The notes beneath the pieces are model-generated. The model worked only from the letters and a program-made list of their open reading frames with translations, had not been told where the DNA came from and did no database searches. A stretch of 64,000 nucleotides of DNA from Streptomyces regalis (GTDB lineage: Bacteria; Actinomycetota; Actinomycetes; Streptomycetales; Streptomycetaceae), in assembly GCF_001509475.1 (NCBI RefSeq), contig NZ_LLZG01000345.1, positions 141,177 through 205,176 on the forward strand. Direction: 5' to 3'. Position numbers and translations under genes: made by a program. Position 1 is the stretch's first letter; each line of letters opens with the position of its first letter. Shown piece after piece: positions 52,428-61,816 of the stretch.

Positions 52428-52886
52428 ATGGAGTTCTTGGATCAGGCGACCGCCCGTACGTGGCTTGCCACCGCCGTCGAGGAGGCCCGGACCGGGCTCG
52501 GCGAAGGCGGCATCCCGATCGGCGCCGCGCTGTACGGGGCCGACGGGACGCTGCTCGGCCGCGGGCACAACCGGCGCGTCCAGGACGGCGACCCGTCCAT
52601 GCACGCGGAGACGGCCGCCTTCCGGGCGGCGGGACGGCAGCGGTCGTACAGCAGAACGACCATGGTGACCACGCTCTCGCCGTGCTGGTACTGCTCAGGC
52701 CTGGTCCGGCAGTTCGGGATCTCCCGGGTGGTGATCGGGGAGGCGGTCACCTTCCATGGCGGGCACGACTGGCTGGCCGAGCACGGCGTGGAGATCGTGC
52801 TCCTGGACGATCCCGAGTGCATCGGGATGATGCGCGACTTCATCGAGAACAATCCGGCACTGTGGAACGAGGACATCGGTGAGTGA
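52428..52886 (+). CDS. Nucleoside/cytosine deaminase (Fcy1-like)
   Basis: A 152-residue zinc deaminase. The metal and proton-shuttle motif HAE is at 59-61 and PCWYC supplies Cys86 and Cys89. Overall similarity, including GGIPIGAALYGADG and the C-terminal DDPECIGMMRDFI, is closest to yeast-type cytosine deaminase, which converts cytosine to uracil. GGAGAG and a G-run precede the ATG. It overlaps the following oxygenase gene by 8 bases and is divergent from PucR. Confidence 0.9.
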   Translation: MEFLDQATARTWLATAVEEARTGLGEGGIPIGAALYGADGTLLGRGHNRRVQDGDPSMHAETAAFRAAGRQRSYSRTTMVTTLSPCWYCSGLVRQFGISRVVIGEAVTFHGGHDWLAEHGVEIVLLDDPECIGMMRDFIENNPALWNEDIGE

Positions 52887-53844
52887 GCCACGAATCCCCA
52901 CGATCGACCTCGAGCCCTGGCTCGAAGGCGACCCGCAGACGCGCGGCACGATCGCCCGGACCGTCGACGAGGCCCTCCAGAGCGCCGGGTTCCTCCTGGT
53001 CACCGGCCACGGCGTGGACCCGGCGCTGCGCGCGCGGATCCGGGAGGCGGCCCGTACCTTCTTCCTGCTCCCGGTCGACGTCAAGCAGGCCTACGAGGCC
53101 AAGGTCGGCGGGCGCGGCTGGCTCGGGCCGGGAGCGGAGGCCAACGGGTACGCGGAGGGCACCGAGACCCCGCCGGACCTGAAGGAATCGCTGACCTTCG
53201 CGACCCACGAGCCCTTCGACGACCCGGTCGTCAACGCCGAGTGGTACGCGCCCAACGTGTGGCCGGCGCAGGTGCCCGAACTCCGGCCCCTGTGCGAGGA
53301 GTACCTGGAGCGCATGGGCGAGCTGGAGAAGCAGCTCCTCTCCCTGCTCGGCGAGGCCCTCGGACTCGAACCCGACTTCTTCTCACGGCACATGGACCAT
53401 CCGACGTACGGATTCAACATCAACTGGTATCCGGGGACGGAGGTCGTCGGTGAGCCGGCGCCCGGCCAGTTCCGGATCGGGCCGCACACCGACTTCGGGA
53501 CGGTGACGATCCTCGACCGGCAGGCGGGCAAGGGCGGCCTGCAGGTCTACACGGACGACGGCGGCTGGGAGGACGCGCCGTACGACCCGGACGCGTTCAC
53601 GATCAACATCGGCGACCTGATGGCCCGTTGGACGGGCGACCGGTGGCGGTCCGGGCGCCATCGCGTCCTGCCGCCGCCGGCCGACGCGCCCGCGGAGGAG
53701 CTGATGTCCCTCGTCTACTTCGGGGAGTGCACGCCCGGAACGCTCGTCGAGTCCGTCCCGGCACCGGTGGGACGGGTGGCCTACGAGCCCGTCGACTCGC
53801 ATGTGTATCTGCGGGAGAAGCTGGACTCGATCACCGTCGCCTGA
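52879..53844 (+). CDS. Isopenicillin N synthase family 2-oxoglutarate/Fe(II) oxygenase
   Basis: A 321-residue non-haem iron oxygenase. DIOX_N-type start (PTIDLEPWLEGD, SAGFLLVTGHGVDPAL), iron ligands His203 and Asp205 (GPHTDFGTVT) and His261 (SGRHRVLPPP), with Arg/Ser-like residues nearby for 2-oxoglutarate. Start GTG 52879 lies inside the deaminase gene, so both enzymes are made together; a nucleobase-related substrate is possible, as fungal thymine 7-hydroxylase belongs to this family. This substrate is inferred, not shown. Confidence 0.88.
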   Translation: MSEPRIPTIDLEPWLEGDPQTRGTIARTVDEALQSAGFLLVTGHGVDPALRARIREAARTFFLLPVDVKQAYEAKVGGRGWLGPGAEANGYAEGTETPPDLKESLTFATHEPFDDPVVNAEWYAPNVWPAQVPELRPLCEEYLERMGELEKQLLSLLGEALGLEPDFFSRHMDHPTYGFNINWYPGTEVVGEPAPGQFRIGPHTDFGTVTILDRQAGKGGLQVYTDDGGWEDAPYDPDAFTINIGDLMARWTGDRWRSGRHRVLPPPADAPAEELMSLVYFGECTPGTLVESVPAPVGRVAYEPVDSHVYLREKLDSITVA

Positions 53845-53947
53845 TCGCCGTCGACTGATCGCGGCGAACCGTTTCTGAGTAAGGGTTGCCTCGTTGGGCG
53901 GGATGCCACCCTTTTGGGTGTGTCCCCCGCCGCGAATGGAGCCGCCC

Positions 53948-55339
53948 GTGCGAATGACTGACATCCAGCGCTGCGAGATCCGGCCCGGGCACCTCGTCGA
54001 ATGGACGCTCAGCCCGGCGACCGTCGCGACGGCGACCAGTCTGCCGGAGGACTCCCGGCCACCGGCGTACATCCAGGAGTCGCACATCAGGACCGCCCGG
54101 TCCGTGCGCGAGAACGGCCTGTTCGTGCCGACCTGGCTGGGCACCGCGTTCGACATCCCGGGCCGGGCCGACCTCGACGCGCTGGAGGAGGCGCTGCGCG
54201 GCTGGACGCTGCGGCACGAGACGCTGCGCAGCGGCTTCCGCTGGTCCGGCGAACCCGGCGACGAGATGCGCCGGTTCACGCTCGACGCCGATGCCGTGTC
54301 CCTGCACCGCACCGACGTCGGCGACTTCACCGATCCGGCCGACCTGGTCCGGCACCTCCAGGACCGCTTCGACGTCACGGCGGACGCGCTGCGCTGGCCC
54401 AACCTCATCTACACGGCCGTCGTCCGGGACGACTCCACCAGCGTGTACATGGCCTTCGACCACAGCAACGTCGACGGCCACTCCATCTACCGCATCCCCG
54501 CCGAGATCCACGAGCTCTACGCGGCGCGCGTCGCGGGCCGGACCGTGGAGCCGGCGCCGGTCAGCAGTTACGTGGACTTCTGCGAGATCGAGCGGACGGA
54601 CGCCGACCGGATCGACGACAGTCACGACATCGTCGCCCGCTGGCGGGAGTTCGTCGGCCGCTGCGACGGCAGGCTGCCGAACTTCCCCGTCGACCTGGGC
54701 CTGGAGCCCGAAGGCGGGCTGCCCACCCAGAAACTCCTGCGCGAGAGGCTCACGGACCCGGACACCGCCGCCGCCTTCGAGGCGTACTGCCGGCCCTACG
54801 GCGGCAGCGCGGTCGGCGTCCTGGCCGCCACCGCCCTCATCGTCCACGAGATCGGCGAGCAGCCCGTCTACCGCACCGTCGTGCCGTTCCACACCCGGGT
54901 GAAGTCCCGCTGGTCGGACTCCGTGGGCTGGTATGTGGGCGGCGCCCCCATCGAGATCCCCATGACCGAGGCCCGCGACCTGCCCAGCGCCCTGCGGACG
55001 GTACGCGCCGCGCTGCACGCCAACCGGCACATGGCCCGCATGCCCCTGGCCCGGGTACTCCGCCTGCTCGGCGCGGACTTCCGCCCCACCTCACCCGACC
55101 TGTACTCGATCGTCTCCTACGTCGACACTCGCGGCGTCCCCGGATCCGGGCGCTGGGCCGAGCAGAACGCGTACGGGCTGATCAGGGTGTCGTACGGCGA
55201 CCAGGTGTGCGCGTGGGTGACCAGGCTCCACGAGGGCCTGTGGTTCGCGAGCCGCTACCCGGACACCGACGTCGCGCACAAGAACATGCGGCTGTACGTG
55301 GAGCGGCTGCGGGACGTCATCGCCTCCACGGTTTCGTGA
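53948..55339 (+). CDS. Stand-alone condensation-domain acyltransferase
   Basis: A 463-residue protein of the NRPS condensation/PapA superfamily. The active-site motif reads DHSNVDG at 171-177, i.e. HxxxDG with the usual first His replaced by Asp. A later block SDSVGWYVGGAPIEIP matches the SVGWF segment of the fold. No adenylation or carrier domain is attached and none is encoded nearby, so it would act in trans, on an acyl-CoA or a carrier elsewhere. GTG 53948 (GGAG 6 bases upstream) is chosen over ATG 53954. It lies 103 bases downstream of the oxygenase gene. Confidence 0.85.
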   Translation: MRMTDIQRCEIRPGHLVEWTLSPATVATATSLPEDSRPPAYIQESHIRTARSVRENGLFVPTWLGTAFDIPGRADLDALEEALRGWTLRHETLRSGFRWSGEPGDEMRRFTLDADAVSLHRTDVGDFTDPADLVRHLQDRFDVTADALRWPNLIYTAVVRDDSTSVYMAFDHSNVDGHSIYRIPAEIHELYAARVAGRTVEPAPVSSYVDFCEIERTDADRIDDSHDIVARWREFVGRCDGRLPNFPVDLGLEPEGGLPTQKLLRERLTDPDTAAAFEAYCRPYGGSAVGVLAATALIVHEIGEQPVYRTVVPFHTRVKSRWSDSVGWYVGGAPIEIPMTEARDLPSALRTVRAALHANRHMARMPLARVLRLLGADFRPTSPDLYSIVSYVDTRGVPGSGRWAEQNAYGLIRVSYGDQVCAWVTRLHEGLWFASRYPDTDVAHKNMRLYVERLRDVIASTVS

Positions 55340-55383
55340 GCGCCTGGACGCGCGGCTGAACGGCGGGAGCGACACCCTCCAGG

Positions 55384-55788
55384 TCACGCGCCCGCCTCGA
55401 GTAGGTCGATCAGCCGCTCGAAGCGCGCCCGCCACCGTGGTTCGGACTCCACCCCGCCCTGGAACTCATGGGTGAAGCGCAGGGCGCTGCCCTGGTCCCC
55501 GTCCCGCTCCAGATGGAACCTGATCCGGTCGCCGCCCTCCAGCGTGTACTCGGCGACCCGCTCCACGTCCCACGCGGTGACCCGCCCGGAACCGATGTCA
55601 CGCAGCGTGACCGCCCCGCCCAGGCGAGGTTCCAGGACGTCGGCGGACGCGAACCAGGCCGCGAGCCCCTCCTGTGTGGTCAGCGCCGGCCAGACCATCT
55701 CCATCGGCCGGGGAAGCCGCACCAGGAAGTGCAGGATGTGCGTGTTCCCGTGGGTCTGGCTGATGCCCTGTTCTACGGAACCGGTCAT
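55384..55788 (-). CDS. SRPBCC (START-like) domain protein
   Basis: A 134-residue protein of the AHSA1-type SRPBCC family: FLVRLPRPMEMVWPALTTQEGLAAWFA is the typical start, then GGAVTLRDIG and YTLEGGDRIRFHLER strands, and a final helix (RARFERLIDLLEAG). The fold has a deep ligand-binding pocket. It converges with the condensation-domain gene and is not linked to the cytochrome genes further on. Ligand unknown. Confidence 0.88.
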   Translation of the reverse strand: MTGSVEQGISQTHGNTHILHFLVRLPRPMEMVWPALTTQEGLAAWFASADVLEPRLGGAVTLRDIGSGRVTAWDVERVAEYTLEGGDRIRFHLERDGDQGSALRFTHEFQGGVESEPRWRARFERLIDLLEAGA

Positions 55789-55879
55789 GACACCAGCCTG
55801 ACCCCGCCGGGGACGATATGCACCCCTTACGGGCGCTGACCTGCCTTGTCGACGACTGTGCGCTCCAGGATGGCCGGAC

Positions 55880-56962
55880 TCACACCCCGGCGTAAGAGTG
55901 CTTGCCGGAGACGAAGATGTTCACGCCGTAGTAGTTGAACAGCCAGCAGCCGAAGGCGATGAGGGCCAGGTAGGCGGCCTTGCGGCCCTTCCAGCCGGCC
56001 GTGGCGCGGGCGTGCAGGTAGCAGGCGTAGGCGACCCAGGTGATGAAGGACCAGGTCTCCTTGGGGTCCCAGCCCCAGTAGCGGCCCCAGGCGTCGCCCG
56101 CCCAGATGGCGCCCGCGATGATCGTGAACGTCCACAGCGGGAAGACGGCGGCGTTGACGCGGTAGGAGAACTTGTCGAGGGACGCCGAGGCGGGCAGCCG
56201 GTCGAGGACGGAGTTGGCGAAGCGGCCCGGGGTGCCGCCGTTCGCCAGCTTGTTCTCGTAGCTGTCCTTGAAGAGGTAGAGCACCGTGGAGACCGCGCCG
56301 ACGTAGAACACCGCGCCGCAGAAGATCGCCGTGGAGACGTGGATGTACAGCCAGTACGAGTGAAGGGCGGGAACCAACTGGTCGCTGGCGGTGTACAAGA
56401 CAGTGACGGCGAGGCCGAGATCGAGGAGGACCGTGGTGATCAGGAACAGCCCGAGCCAGCGCACGTTCTTCTTCAGCGCGAGCAGCGAGAGGTACACGCC
56501 GACAGCGACCGTGGAGAAGGTGATGTTGAACTCGTACATGTTGCCCCACGGCGCCCGCTGCACCGACAGAGCCCGCGCGAGCACACCGCCGAACTCGATC
56601 AGGAAGGCGAGGACGGTGAGGGAGATGGCGATACGCCCGTAGAGGTCGCCCTGCTCGTCCCCGCCGTGCGCCCCGGGCCCGTCCGGCACGTCCCGCTGAC
56701 CGGCCGTGGCCCGCACGACGACCTTCGGCCGCTCCAGTTCGGCGGTGGAGTCCCCCTGCTTGACGGTGACGGCGGGGGCGTCGGCCTGCTTGGCCTTCGC
56801 CTGGGTGAGCGCGGCGGCCGTGCGGCCGACCTTGCTGCGGCTGCCGAGGAGCCATTCGGCGATGTACGCGAAGAAGGCCAGGGTGTAGACGGCCATCGAC
56901 GAATAGATCAGCGTGTTGCTGATGTTCGCGAGGTTTTCGTTGGTGGCGGCGGCGAGAGTCAC
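55880..56962 (-). CDS. ccsB: Cytochrome c biogenesis protein CcsB (ResC/CcsA type)
   Basis: The haem-handling half of the system II cytochrome c synthetase. The 360-residue protein has about eight helices and the WWD-type motif WGWDPKETWSFITW near 275, where haem is presented, with conserved His in neighbouring loops. The N-terminal cytoplasmic part is unusually long (Lys/Ala-rich, KQADAPAVTVKQGD). It follows resB after 187 bases on the same strand and finishes the set resA-ccdA-resB-ccsB. Confidence 0.94.
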   Translation of the reverse strand: MTLAAATNENLANISNTLIYSSMAVYTLAFFAYIAEWLLGSRSKVGRTAAALTQAKAKQADAPAVTVKQGDSTAELERPKVVVRATAGQRDVPDGPGAHGGDEQGDLYGRIAISLTVLAFLIEFGGVLARALSVQRAPWGNMYEFNITFSTVAVGVYLSLLALKKNVRWLGLFLITTVLLDLGLAVTVLYTASDQLVPALHSYWLYIHVSTAIFCGAVFYVGAVSTVLYLFKDSYENKLANGGTPGRFANSVLDRLPASASLDKFSYRVNAAVFPLWTFTIIAGAIWAGDAWGRYWGWDPKETWSFITWVAYACYLHARATAGWKGRKAAYLALIAFGCWLFNYYGVNIFVSGKHSYAGV

Positions 56963-57149
56963 CTCAGCACTCCTTCGGGTGAATGTCCCGGCGACTTGCG
57001 GTCGGGCGGTGAGGGTGTGCGGGAAGCTTGCGATCGTATTACCGGGCTGGTTTCAACCCGGCTGGTGTTGATCGCGTAAGACCCGGCGGGCCGCTGGCTC
57101 GCCAGGCGGCGTGAGCCAGGAATCCCTCTCGTCCCGCGAGGGGGAGGAT

Positions 57150-58886
57150 TCAATTGGTCTCAGCCCCTTCGGCAGCAGATGCGGCGCCGGAGTCGGACAC
57201 ACCGTCCGGCTCCGCCTCCGTGGCGTCGGATGCCCCCGGGATCTGGTCGTACAGAACCCCCGCGAGGTCGCCCAGCTCCTCCGGCACCTTGGCGGACTCG
57301 CTGCGGCCGAGGCCGGCCATCTCGACGACCGTGACGCCGTCGCTGCCGGTGGTGGCCCGCACCCAGACGCGGCGGCGCTGGATGAACAGGGAGGCGGCGA
57401 GGCCGAAGATCGCGGCGACGGAACCGGCGAGCGCCCAGCCGCTGCCGGGCTGGCGGGCGACCTGGAAGCCGGCCCACTCCTTGATCTCCTTCTCGAAGGT
57501 GATCGAGCCGGCGCCGTTCGGGAGCTTCATGGTCTCGCCGGGCTTCAGGTTCCCCCTGAGCTGGGCGCCCTTGGAGTCCTTGAACCCCTTCATGTTCTTC
57601 TTGTTCAGCTGGTACACGCTTTGCGGGAGGCCCGCGTTGACACCGAGGTCGCCGTGGTAGGCCTCCAGGTTCAGCATCGGGTTGAGCAGCGCCGGGAACT
57701 GCGAGACCACCGCGGTACCCGAGCCGCCGTACGACGGCAGGAAGAAGGCCTGGAAGCCGAGCTGGTCCCACTTGCCCTGGGCGTCGCGGTAGCCGTCCAT
57801 GACCTTGATGGCGCCGGTGGAGGTGACGTTGCCGTCGAGGGGAAGGAGGGGGACTGCGTCCTGGTAGACGATGTCGCCCTTGCCGTCGCGGACCGTGATG
57901 ACGGGGGCGTAGCCGTGGCTGACGAGGTAGACCTTCGAGCCGCCGATCTCCAGCGGCTCGTTGACCTCGACGGTGGTCTTCTTGTCCTTGCCGTAGGCGC
58001 CCACGCTGTAGGTCATGTCGGCCTTGTAGACGCGCGGGGTGCCCCGGTTGGGGCCGGAGGGCTCGTAGCTGCCGACGAAGTTCTTCAGGGTGAAGCTGAA
58101 CGGATCCAGGTCGTCCTGGCTGAAGAGGCTGCCGGACTTGAAGTCGTCGTACTGGGTGAGGGTGTTGGAGAAGCCGTCGCCCTCGACGATCAGCTTGTTG
58201 CCCTCGGACTTGAACAGCTGGCCCCAGGCGAAGGCGATCAGCATCACGATCAGCGCGATGTGGAAGGCGAGGTTGCCGACCTCGCGCAGATAACCCTTCT
58301 CGGCGGCGACCGCGTCACCGGCGAGGTGGGCGCGAAAGCGGCGCTTCTTCAGCAGGGCGAGGGCGGCCTCGCGGACCTGCTCGGGGTCGGCCTCCGTGCG
58401 CCAGGTGGTGTAGGCGGGCAGCCGGCTCAGGCGCCTGGGGGCACCCGGCGGACGGCCGCGCAGCTGGCCGACGAACTGCCAGGTGCGCGGGACGATGCAG
58501 CCGATGAGGGAGACGAACAGCAGGATGTAGATCGCGGAGAACCACACCGAGCTGTAGACGTGGAAGAGGCCGAGCTTGTCGTAGATCGGTGCGAGCGTCT
58601 CGTGCGCCTTGCGGAACTCGGCGACCTTCGTCTCGTCGATGCCGGTCTGCGGAATGAGCGAGCCGGGGATCGCGCCGAGCGAGAGCAGCAGGAGCAGCAG
58701 CAGCGCGACCCGCATCGAGGTGAGCTGACGCCAGAACCAGCGGGCCCAGCCGATGACGCCGAGGGAGGGGAGGTGGGAGATCTCCTCGGTGGGGGCGGTG
58801 GAGAGCTGGGAGCCGGCGGCGCCCAGGTCCTGGTCCTCGACCTGACCCGGAGTGTTGCCGGGCGCGCTGGTCTTGGTGTTGCTCAT
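57150..58886 (-). CDS. resB: Cytochrome c biogenesis protein ResB
   Basis: A 578-residue membrane protein with three N-terminal helices (MRVALLLLLLLSLGAIPG, SVWFSAIYILLFVSLIG, AFHIALIVMLIAFAWG) and one near the C-terminus (WALAGSVAAIFGLAASLFIQ), enclosing a large outer domain (PFSFTLKNFVGSY, YLVSHGYAPVI). It binds CcsB to form the synthetase that attaches haem to CXXCH apocytochromes. Start ATG 58886 lies 3 bases after the ccdA stop region, so it is in one operon with ccdA. Confidence 0.94.
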   Translation of the reverse strand: MSNTKTSAPGNTPGQVEDQDLGAAGSQLSTAPTEEISHLPSLGVIGWARWFWRQLTSMRVALLLLLLLSLGAIPGSLIPQTGIDETKVAEFRKAHETLAPIYDKLGLFHVYSSVWFSAIYILLFVSLIGCIVPRTWQFVGQLRGRPPGAPRRLSRLPAYTTWRTEADPEQVREAALALLKKRRFRAHLAGDAVAAEKGYLREVGNLAFHIALIVMLIAFAWGQLFKSEGNKLIVEGDGFSNTLTQYDDFKSGSLFSQDDLDPFSFTLKNFVGSYEPSGPNRGTPRVYKADMTYSVGAYGKDKKTTVEVNEPLEIGGSKVYLVSHGYAPVITVRDGKGDIVYQDAVPLLPLDGNVTSTGAIKVMDGYRDAQGKWDQLGFQAFFLPSYGGSGTAVVSQFPALLNPMLNLEAYHGDLGVNAGLPQSVYQLNKKNMKGFKDSKGAQLRGNLKPGETMKLPNGAGSITFEKEIKEWAGFQVARQPGSGWALAGSVAAIFGLAASLFIQRRRVWVRATTGSDGVTVVEMAGLGRSESAKVPEELGDLAGVLYDQIPGASDATEAEPDGVSDSGAASAAEGAETN

Positions 58887-58889
58887 GGA

Positions 58890-59654
58890 TCAGATCCCCA
58901 CAGTGAAGCCGTTGGACCAGACCTGCATCTCCTGCACGATGCGGTCCCATGCGCCGGTCAGCAGCAGCACACCGGTCACGATCATCATGGTGCCGCCGAT
59001 GCGCATCACCCAGACATAGTGGCGCTTGACCCAGGCGAACGCGCCGAGCGCCTTGCGGAAGGCGACGGCGGCGAGCACGAAGGGGATGCCGAGGCCGAGG
59101 CAGTAGGCGACGGTCAGTATGGCACCGCGGCCGGCGCTGGCCTGTTGCATGGCAAGCGTCTGCACGGAGGCGAGCGTCGGGCCGATGCACGGCGTCCAGC
59201 CGATCCCGAAGAGGGCGCCGAGGAACGGGGCGCCGACCAGTCCGGCGGCGGGCCGCTTGTGAAACCGGAACTCTCGCTGGGTGAGCCAGGGCATCAGGCC
59301 CATGAAGAAGACGCCCATCAGGACCATGAGGACGCCGAGGACCTTCGTCAGGACGTCCTTGTTCTCCTGCAGGCTCGAGCCCCAGTAGCCGAACAACGCC
59401 CCGCCCGAGACGAACACGGCGGTGAAACCGAGCACGAAGAGGGAGGCACCGGCGACCATCCGCCCGCGCCGGGCCTCGGCCAGGTCGGTGCCGCTGACTC
59501 CGGTGACGTAGGAGAGGTAACCGGGGACGAGCGGCAGGACGCAGGGTGAGAAGAAGGAGACGAGGCCGCCGAGCACGGCGATGGGAAGCGCGAGCACCAG
59601 GGCACCGTTCATCACGGTGCCGTTGTATGCGGCGAGCGTGGTGACTGCGCTCAC
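58890..59654 (-). CDS. ccdA: Cytochrome c biogenesis protein CcdA
   Basis: A 254-residue DsbD-like thiol transporter with six helices. The redox Cys pair is visible in FFSPCVLPLVPGYLSY and WTPCIGPTL. It passes electrons from cytoplasmic thioredoxin to outward-facing ResA. It starts at GTG 59654, 1 base after the resA stop, and is followed by resB. Confidence 0.95.
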   Translation of the reverse strand: MSAVTTLAAYNGTVMNGALVLALPIAVLGGLVSFFSPCVLPLVPGYLSYVTGVSGTDLAEARRGRMVAGASLFVLGFTAVFVSGGALFGYWGSSLQENKDVLTKVLGVLMVLMGVFFMGLMPWLTQREFRFHKRPAAGLVGAPFLGALFGIGWTPCIGPTLASVQTLAMQQASAGRGAILTVAYCLGLGIPFVLAAVAFRKALGAFAWVKRHYVWVMRIGGTMMIVTGVLLLTGAWDRIVQEMQVWSNGFTVGI

Positions 59655-59655
59655 G

Positions 59656-60273
59656 TCACTTCTCCGCGAGGACGGGCTTGATCATGCTGCGCAGCGTGTC
59701 CTCGCTGAGCGGCTGGAGCGCGCGCACCGCGATCCTGCCCTGGCGGTCGAGGACGAGTGTGGACGGGATCAGCTGCGGGTTGAGCGTGCCCTTCTCGAAG
59801 CGGAGCATCTGCTTGCCCGTGGGGTCGTACAGGCTCGGGTAGGTGACCCCGAACTCCTTCTCGAAGGCGACCGCCGGGGTGGTGCTGGTGTCCCGGGTGT
59901 TGATGCCGACGAACTCGACGCCCTGGCCCTTGAGGTCCTTGTAGACGGTCTGGAAGTTCTTCGCCTCGGCCCGGCAGGGCGGGCACCACGATCCCCACAC
60001 GTTGATGACGAGGATCTTGCCCTTGTAGTCCGCGGTGGTGAGCTGCTTGCCGTCGATGGTCTCGCCGGACAGCACCGGCGCCGCCGTCCGCGCGCTCTCG
60101 GCGACGGTGTCGATGCCGTTCTTGCCGGTGATGAAGTTGGTGTCACCGCCGCCGCCCGACGTACCGCCGGAACTGCACGCGGACAGGGTCAGCGCGGCGG
60201 CCGCGGCTGTGGCGGTGAGCAGGGCGGCACGACTGCGGTTCGAGCGCAGGGGGGTACGGCTGGCGGCACTCAT
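59656..60273 (-). CDS. resA: Thiol-disulphide oxidoreductase ResA (lipoprotein)
   Basis: A 205-residue thioredoxin-fold lipoprotein: signal peptide with lipobox LSAC (Cys33), then GSWCPPCRAEAKNF containing the active CxxC. It reduces the haem-binding cysteines of apocytochrome c. VFVGINTRDTSTTPAVAF-type insert and QPLSEDTL follow in the usual order. ATG 60273; first gene of the resA-ccdA-resB-ccsB operon. Confidence 0.94.
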   Translation of the reverse strand: MSAASRTPLRSNRSRAALLTATAAAAALTLSACSSGGTSGGGGDTNFITGKNGIDTVAESARTAAPVLSGETIDGKQLTTADYKGKILVINVWGSWCPPCRAEAKNFQTVYKDLKGQGVEFVGINTRDTSTTPAVAFEKEFGVTYPSLYDPTGKQMLRFEKGTLNPQLIPSTLVLDRQGRIAVRALQPLSEDTLRSMIKPVLAEK

Positions 60274-60339
60274 GTGAAAAGTTTCGCATGCCCGTTCCGG
60301 GGATCTTGCGCACCCCCCTCCCGGACGTAAACCCGCATT

Positions 60340-61629
60340 TCAGGCGGCGCTTGGGGAGCTCTTCGGAGAGCCGGCGGAGGTGCCCTTCAGAAAGGTGTTC
60401 CAGCCGCCGACGGGCTCCTGCCCGACGTCGAGCGTGCGCAGCTGGGCGAGCACCTCCGGCTTCTGGACGTCCATCCAGTCCACGAACTGCCGGAAGGAGA
60501 CCAGGCGTATGTCCTCGCCCTTCTCCTTCTCCCGCGCGATGTGCTTCAGCGCCTCCTCGACGGCGTCCATGTAGATGCCGCCGTTCCACTGCTCGAAGTG
60601 GTTGCCGACGAAGAAGGGTGCGCGATTTGTCTCATACGCCCGCTTGAATCCCTGTATGTACGCCTGTGCCGACTGCTTCCGCCAGGCCGGGTAGTTGTAG
60701 CTGGGCGCATTGGTCGAGTTGACCGACTGGTTGGCGAGCATGTTGTAGTCCATGGAGAGGACCTCGAACGAACGCCCGGGGAAAGGTATCTGCTGCAACG
60801 GCAGATCCCACAGCCCCTGCTTCTTCTGCGGCCACACCTGGCGGCCGCCCGGCGAGGAGGCGTCGTAGCGCCAGCCCAGCTCGCGGGCAGTGGGCAGCAG
60901 GTTGTCCTGGCCGAGGAGACAGGGCGTGCGGCCGCCGACGAGTTCCTTGTCGTAGTCGAAGGGCAGGGAGGGCAGATCGGTCCACCCGGAGTTGGTCCGC
61001 CACTCCTTCACGAAGGACTTGGCCTGCTCGATCTCACTGCGCCACTGCTGCGGGGTCCAGTTGCCGACGGTGCCGGTGCCGGCGCAGAAGTGGCCGTTGA
61101 AGTGGGTGCCTATCTCATGGCCCTCGAGCCAGGCCCGGCGGACGCCCTTCAGCGTCTCCTTGATGTGCTCGTCGGTGAGGTAGCCGATGTCGGAGGCGCC
61201 GCGCGGGTTGTTCGGGGGCTCGTAGAGCCGCTTCTTCGACTCGGGCAGGACATACAGCCCCGAGAGGAAGAAGGTCATGTGCGCGCCGTGTTCCTTGGCG
61301 AGGTCGAGGAAGCGCGGGAAGAGGCCGTTGCCCACCTCGCCGGCGCCGTCCCAGGAGAAGACGACGAACTGCGGCGGGGTCTCGCCGGGCTCGAGGGGCT
61401 TCGGCGCGCCGGGCTGTTTCGGCTGCTTGCCGGTGTACGAGGTGGAGCCGTCACCGATGGGGCGCGCGCGGTGGGTCTGGGTGCCGGGCTTGTTGTTCCC
61501 GCCGTTTCCGGAACCTCCGGCGCCGTTCGACCCATCTGACGATGTGAGGGTGCCGCACCCTGCGAGTCCGAGGGCGGCGGCCGCTCCGGCACCGAGCCCG
61601 AGAAGCCCCCTTCGGTTGTAGTCGCGCAT
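60340..61629 (-). CDS. Polysaccharide deacetylase-like lipoprotein with Tat signal
   Basis: A 429-residue exported lipoprotein: NRRGLLGLGAG is a twin-arginine signal and LAGC provides lipid Cys25. After a Gly/Asn-rich linker, a NodB-like barrel is suggested by FVVFSWDGAGEV (Asp in the first metal motif), HEIGTHFNGHF (His cluster) and the later FVGNHFEQWNGG. The active sites are only partly like canonical deacetylases, so activity is uncertain. It sits just upstream of the resA operon, 66 bases away. Confidence 0.8.
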   Translation of the reverse strand: MRDYNRRGLLGLGAGAAAALGLAGCGTLTSSDGSNGAGGSGNGGNNKPGTQTHRARPIGDGSTSYTGKQPKQPGAPKPLEPGETPPQFVVFSWDGAGEVGNGLFPRFLDLAKEHGAHMTFFLSGLYVLPESKKRLYEPPNNPRGASDIGYLTDEHIKETLKGVRRAWLEGHEIGTHFNGHFCAGTGTVGNWTPQQWRSEIEQAKSFVKEWRTNSGWTDLPSLPFDYDKELVGGRTPCLLGQDNLLPTARELGWRYDASSPGGRQVWPQKKQGLWDLPLQQIPFPGRSFEVLSMDYNMLANQSVNSTNAPSYNYPAWRKQSAQAYIQGFKRAYETNRAPFFVGNHFEQWNGGIYMDAVEEALKHIAREKEKGEDIRLVSFRQFVDWMDVQKPEVLAQLRTLDVGQEPVGGWNTFLKGTSAGSPKSSPSAA

Positions 61630-61770
61630 TCCATTCCCGTCCGTCGCATCCTCTGGTGGTCACCCAGTCAGAGGGCGCGACGAACGGGGAGGTTCCGTCT
61701 AATCGCACACGTTTCGGAACAAATGCAACAGGACTGTCACAGCGCCCCAAACGGACGTTGCCGGACGTTG

Positions 61771-61816
61771 TTATGCGCCTGCTATGCGCCGGCTATACGC
61801 CGGGCTACGCGCCGAA
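61771..61816. repeat. Four imperfect 11-12 bp repeats over a stop codon
   Basis: Units TTATGCGCCTG, CTATGCGCCGG, CTATACGCCGGG and CTACGCGCCGAA run from 61771 to 61816. The last carries the stop codon of the phosphatase gene (complement of 61805-61807), and two of the others contain an equivalent triplet. Confidence 0.75.

Noticed and set aside
57111..59549. An 812-codon open frame antisense to resB and ccdA
   Set aside because: The two well-supported cytochrome genes lie opposite; the antisense product is low complexity.
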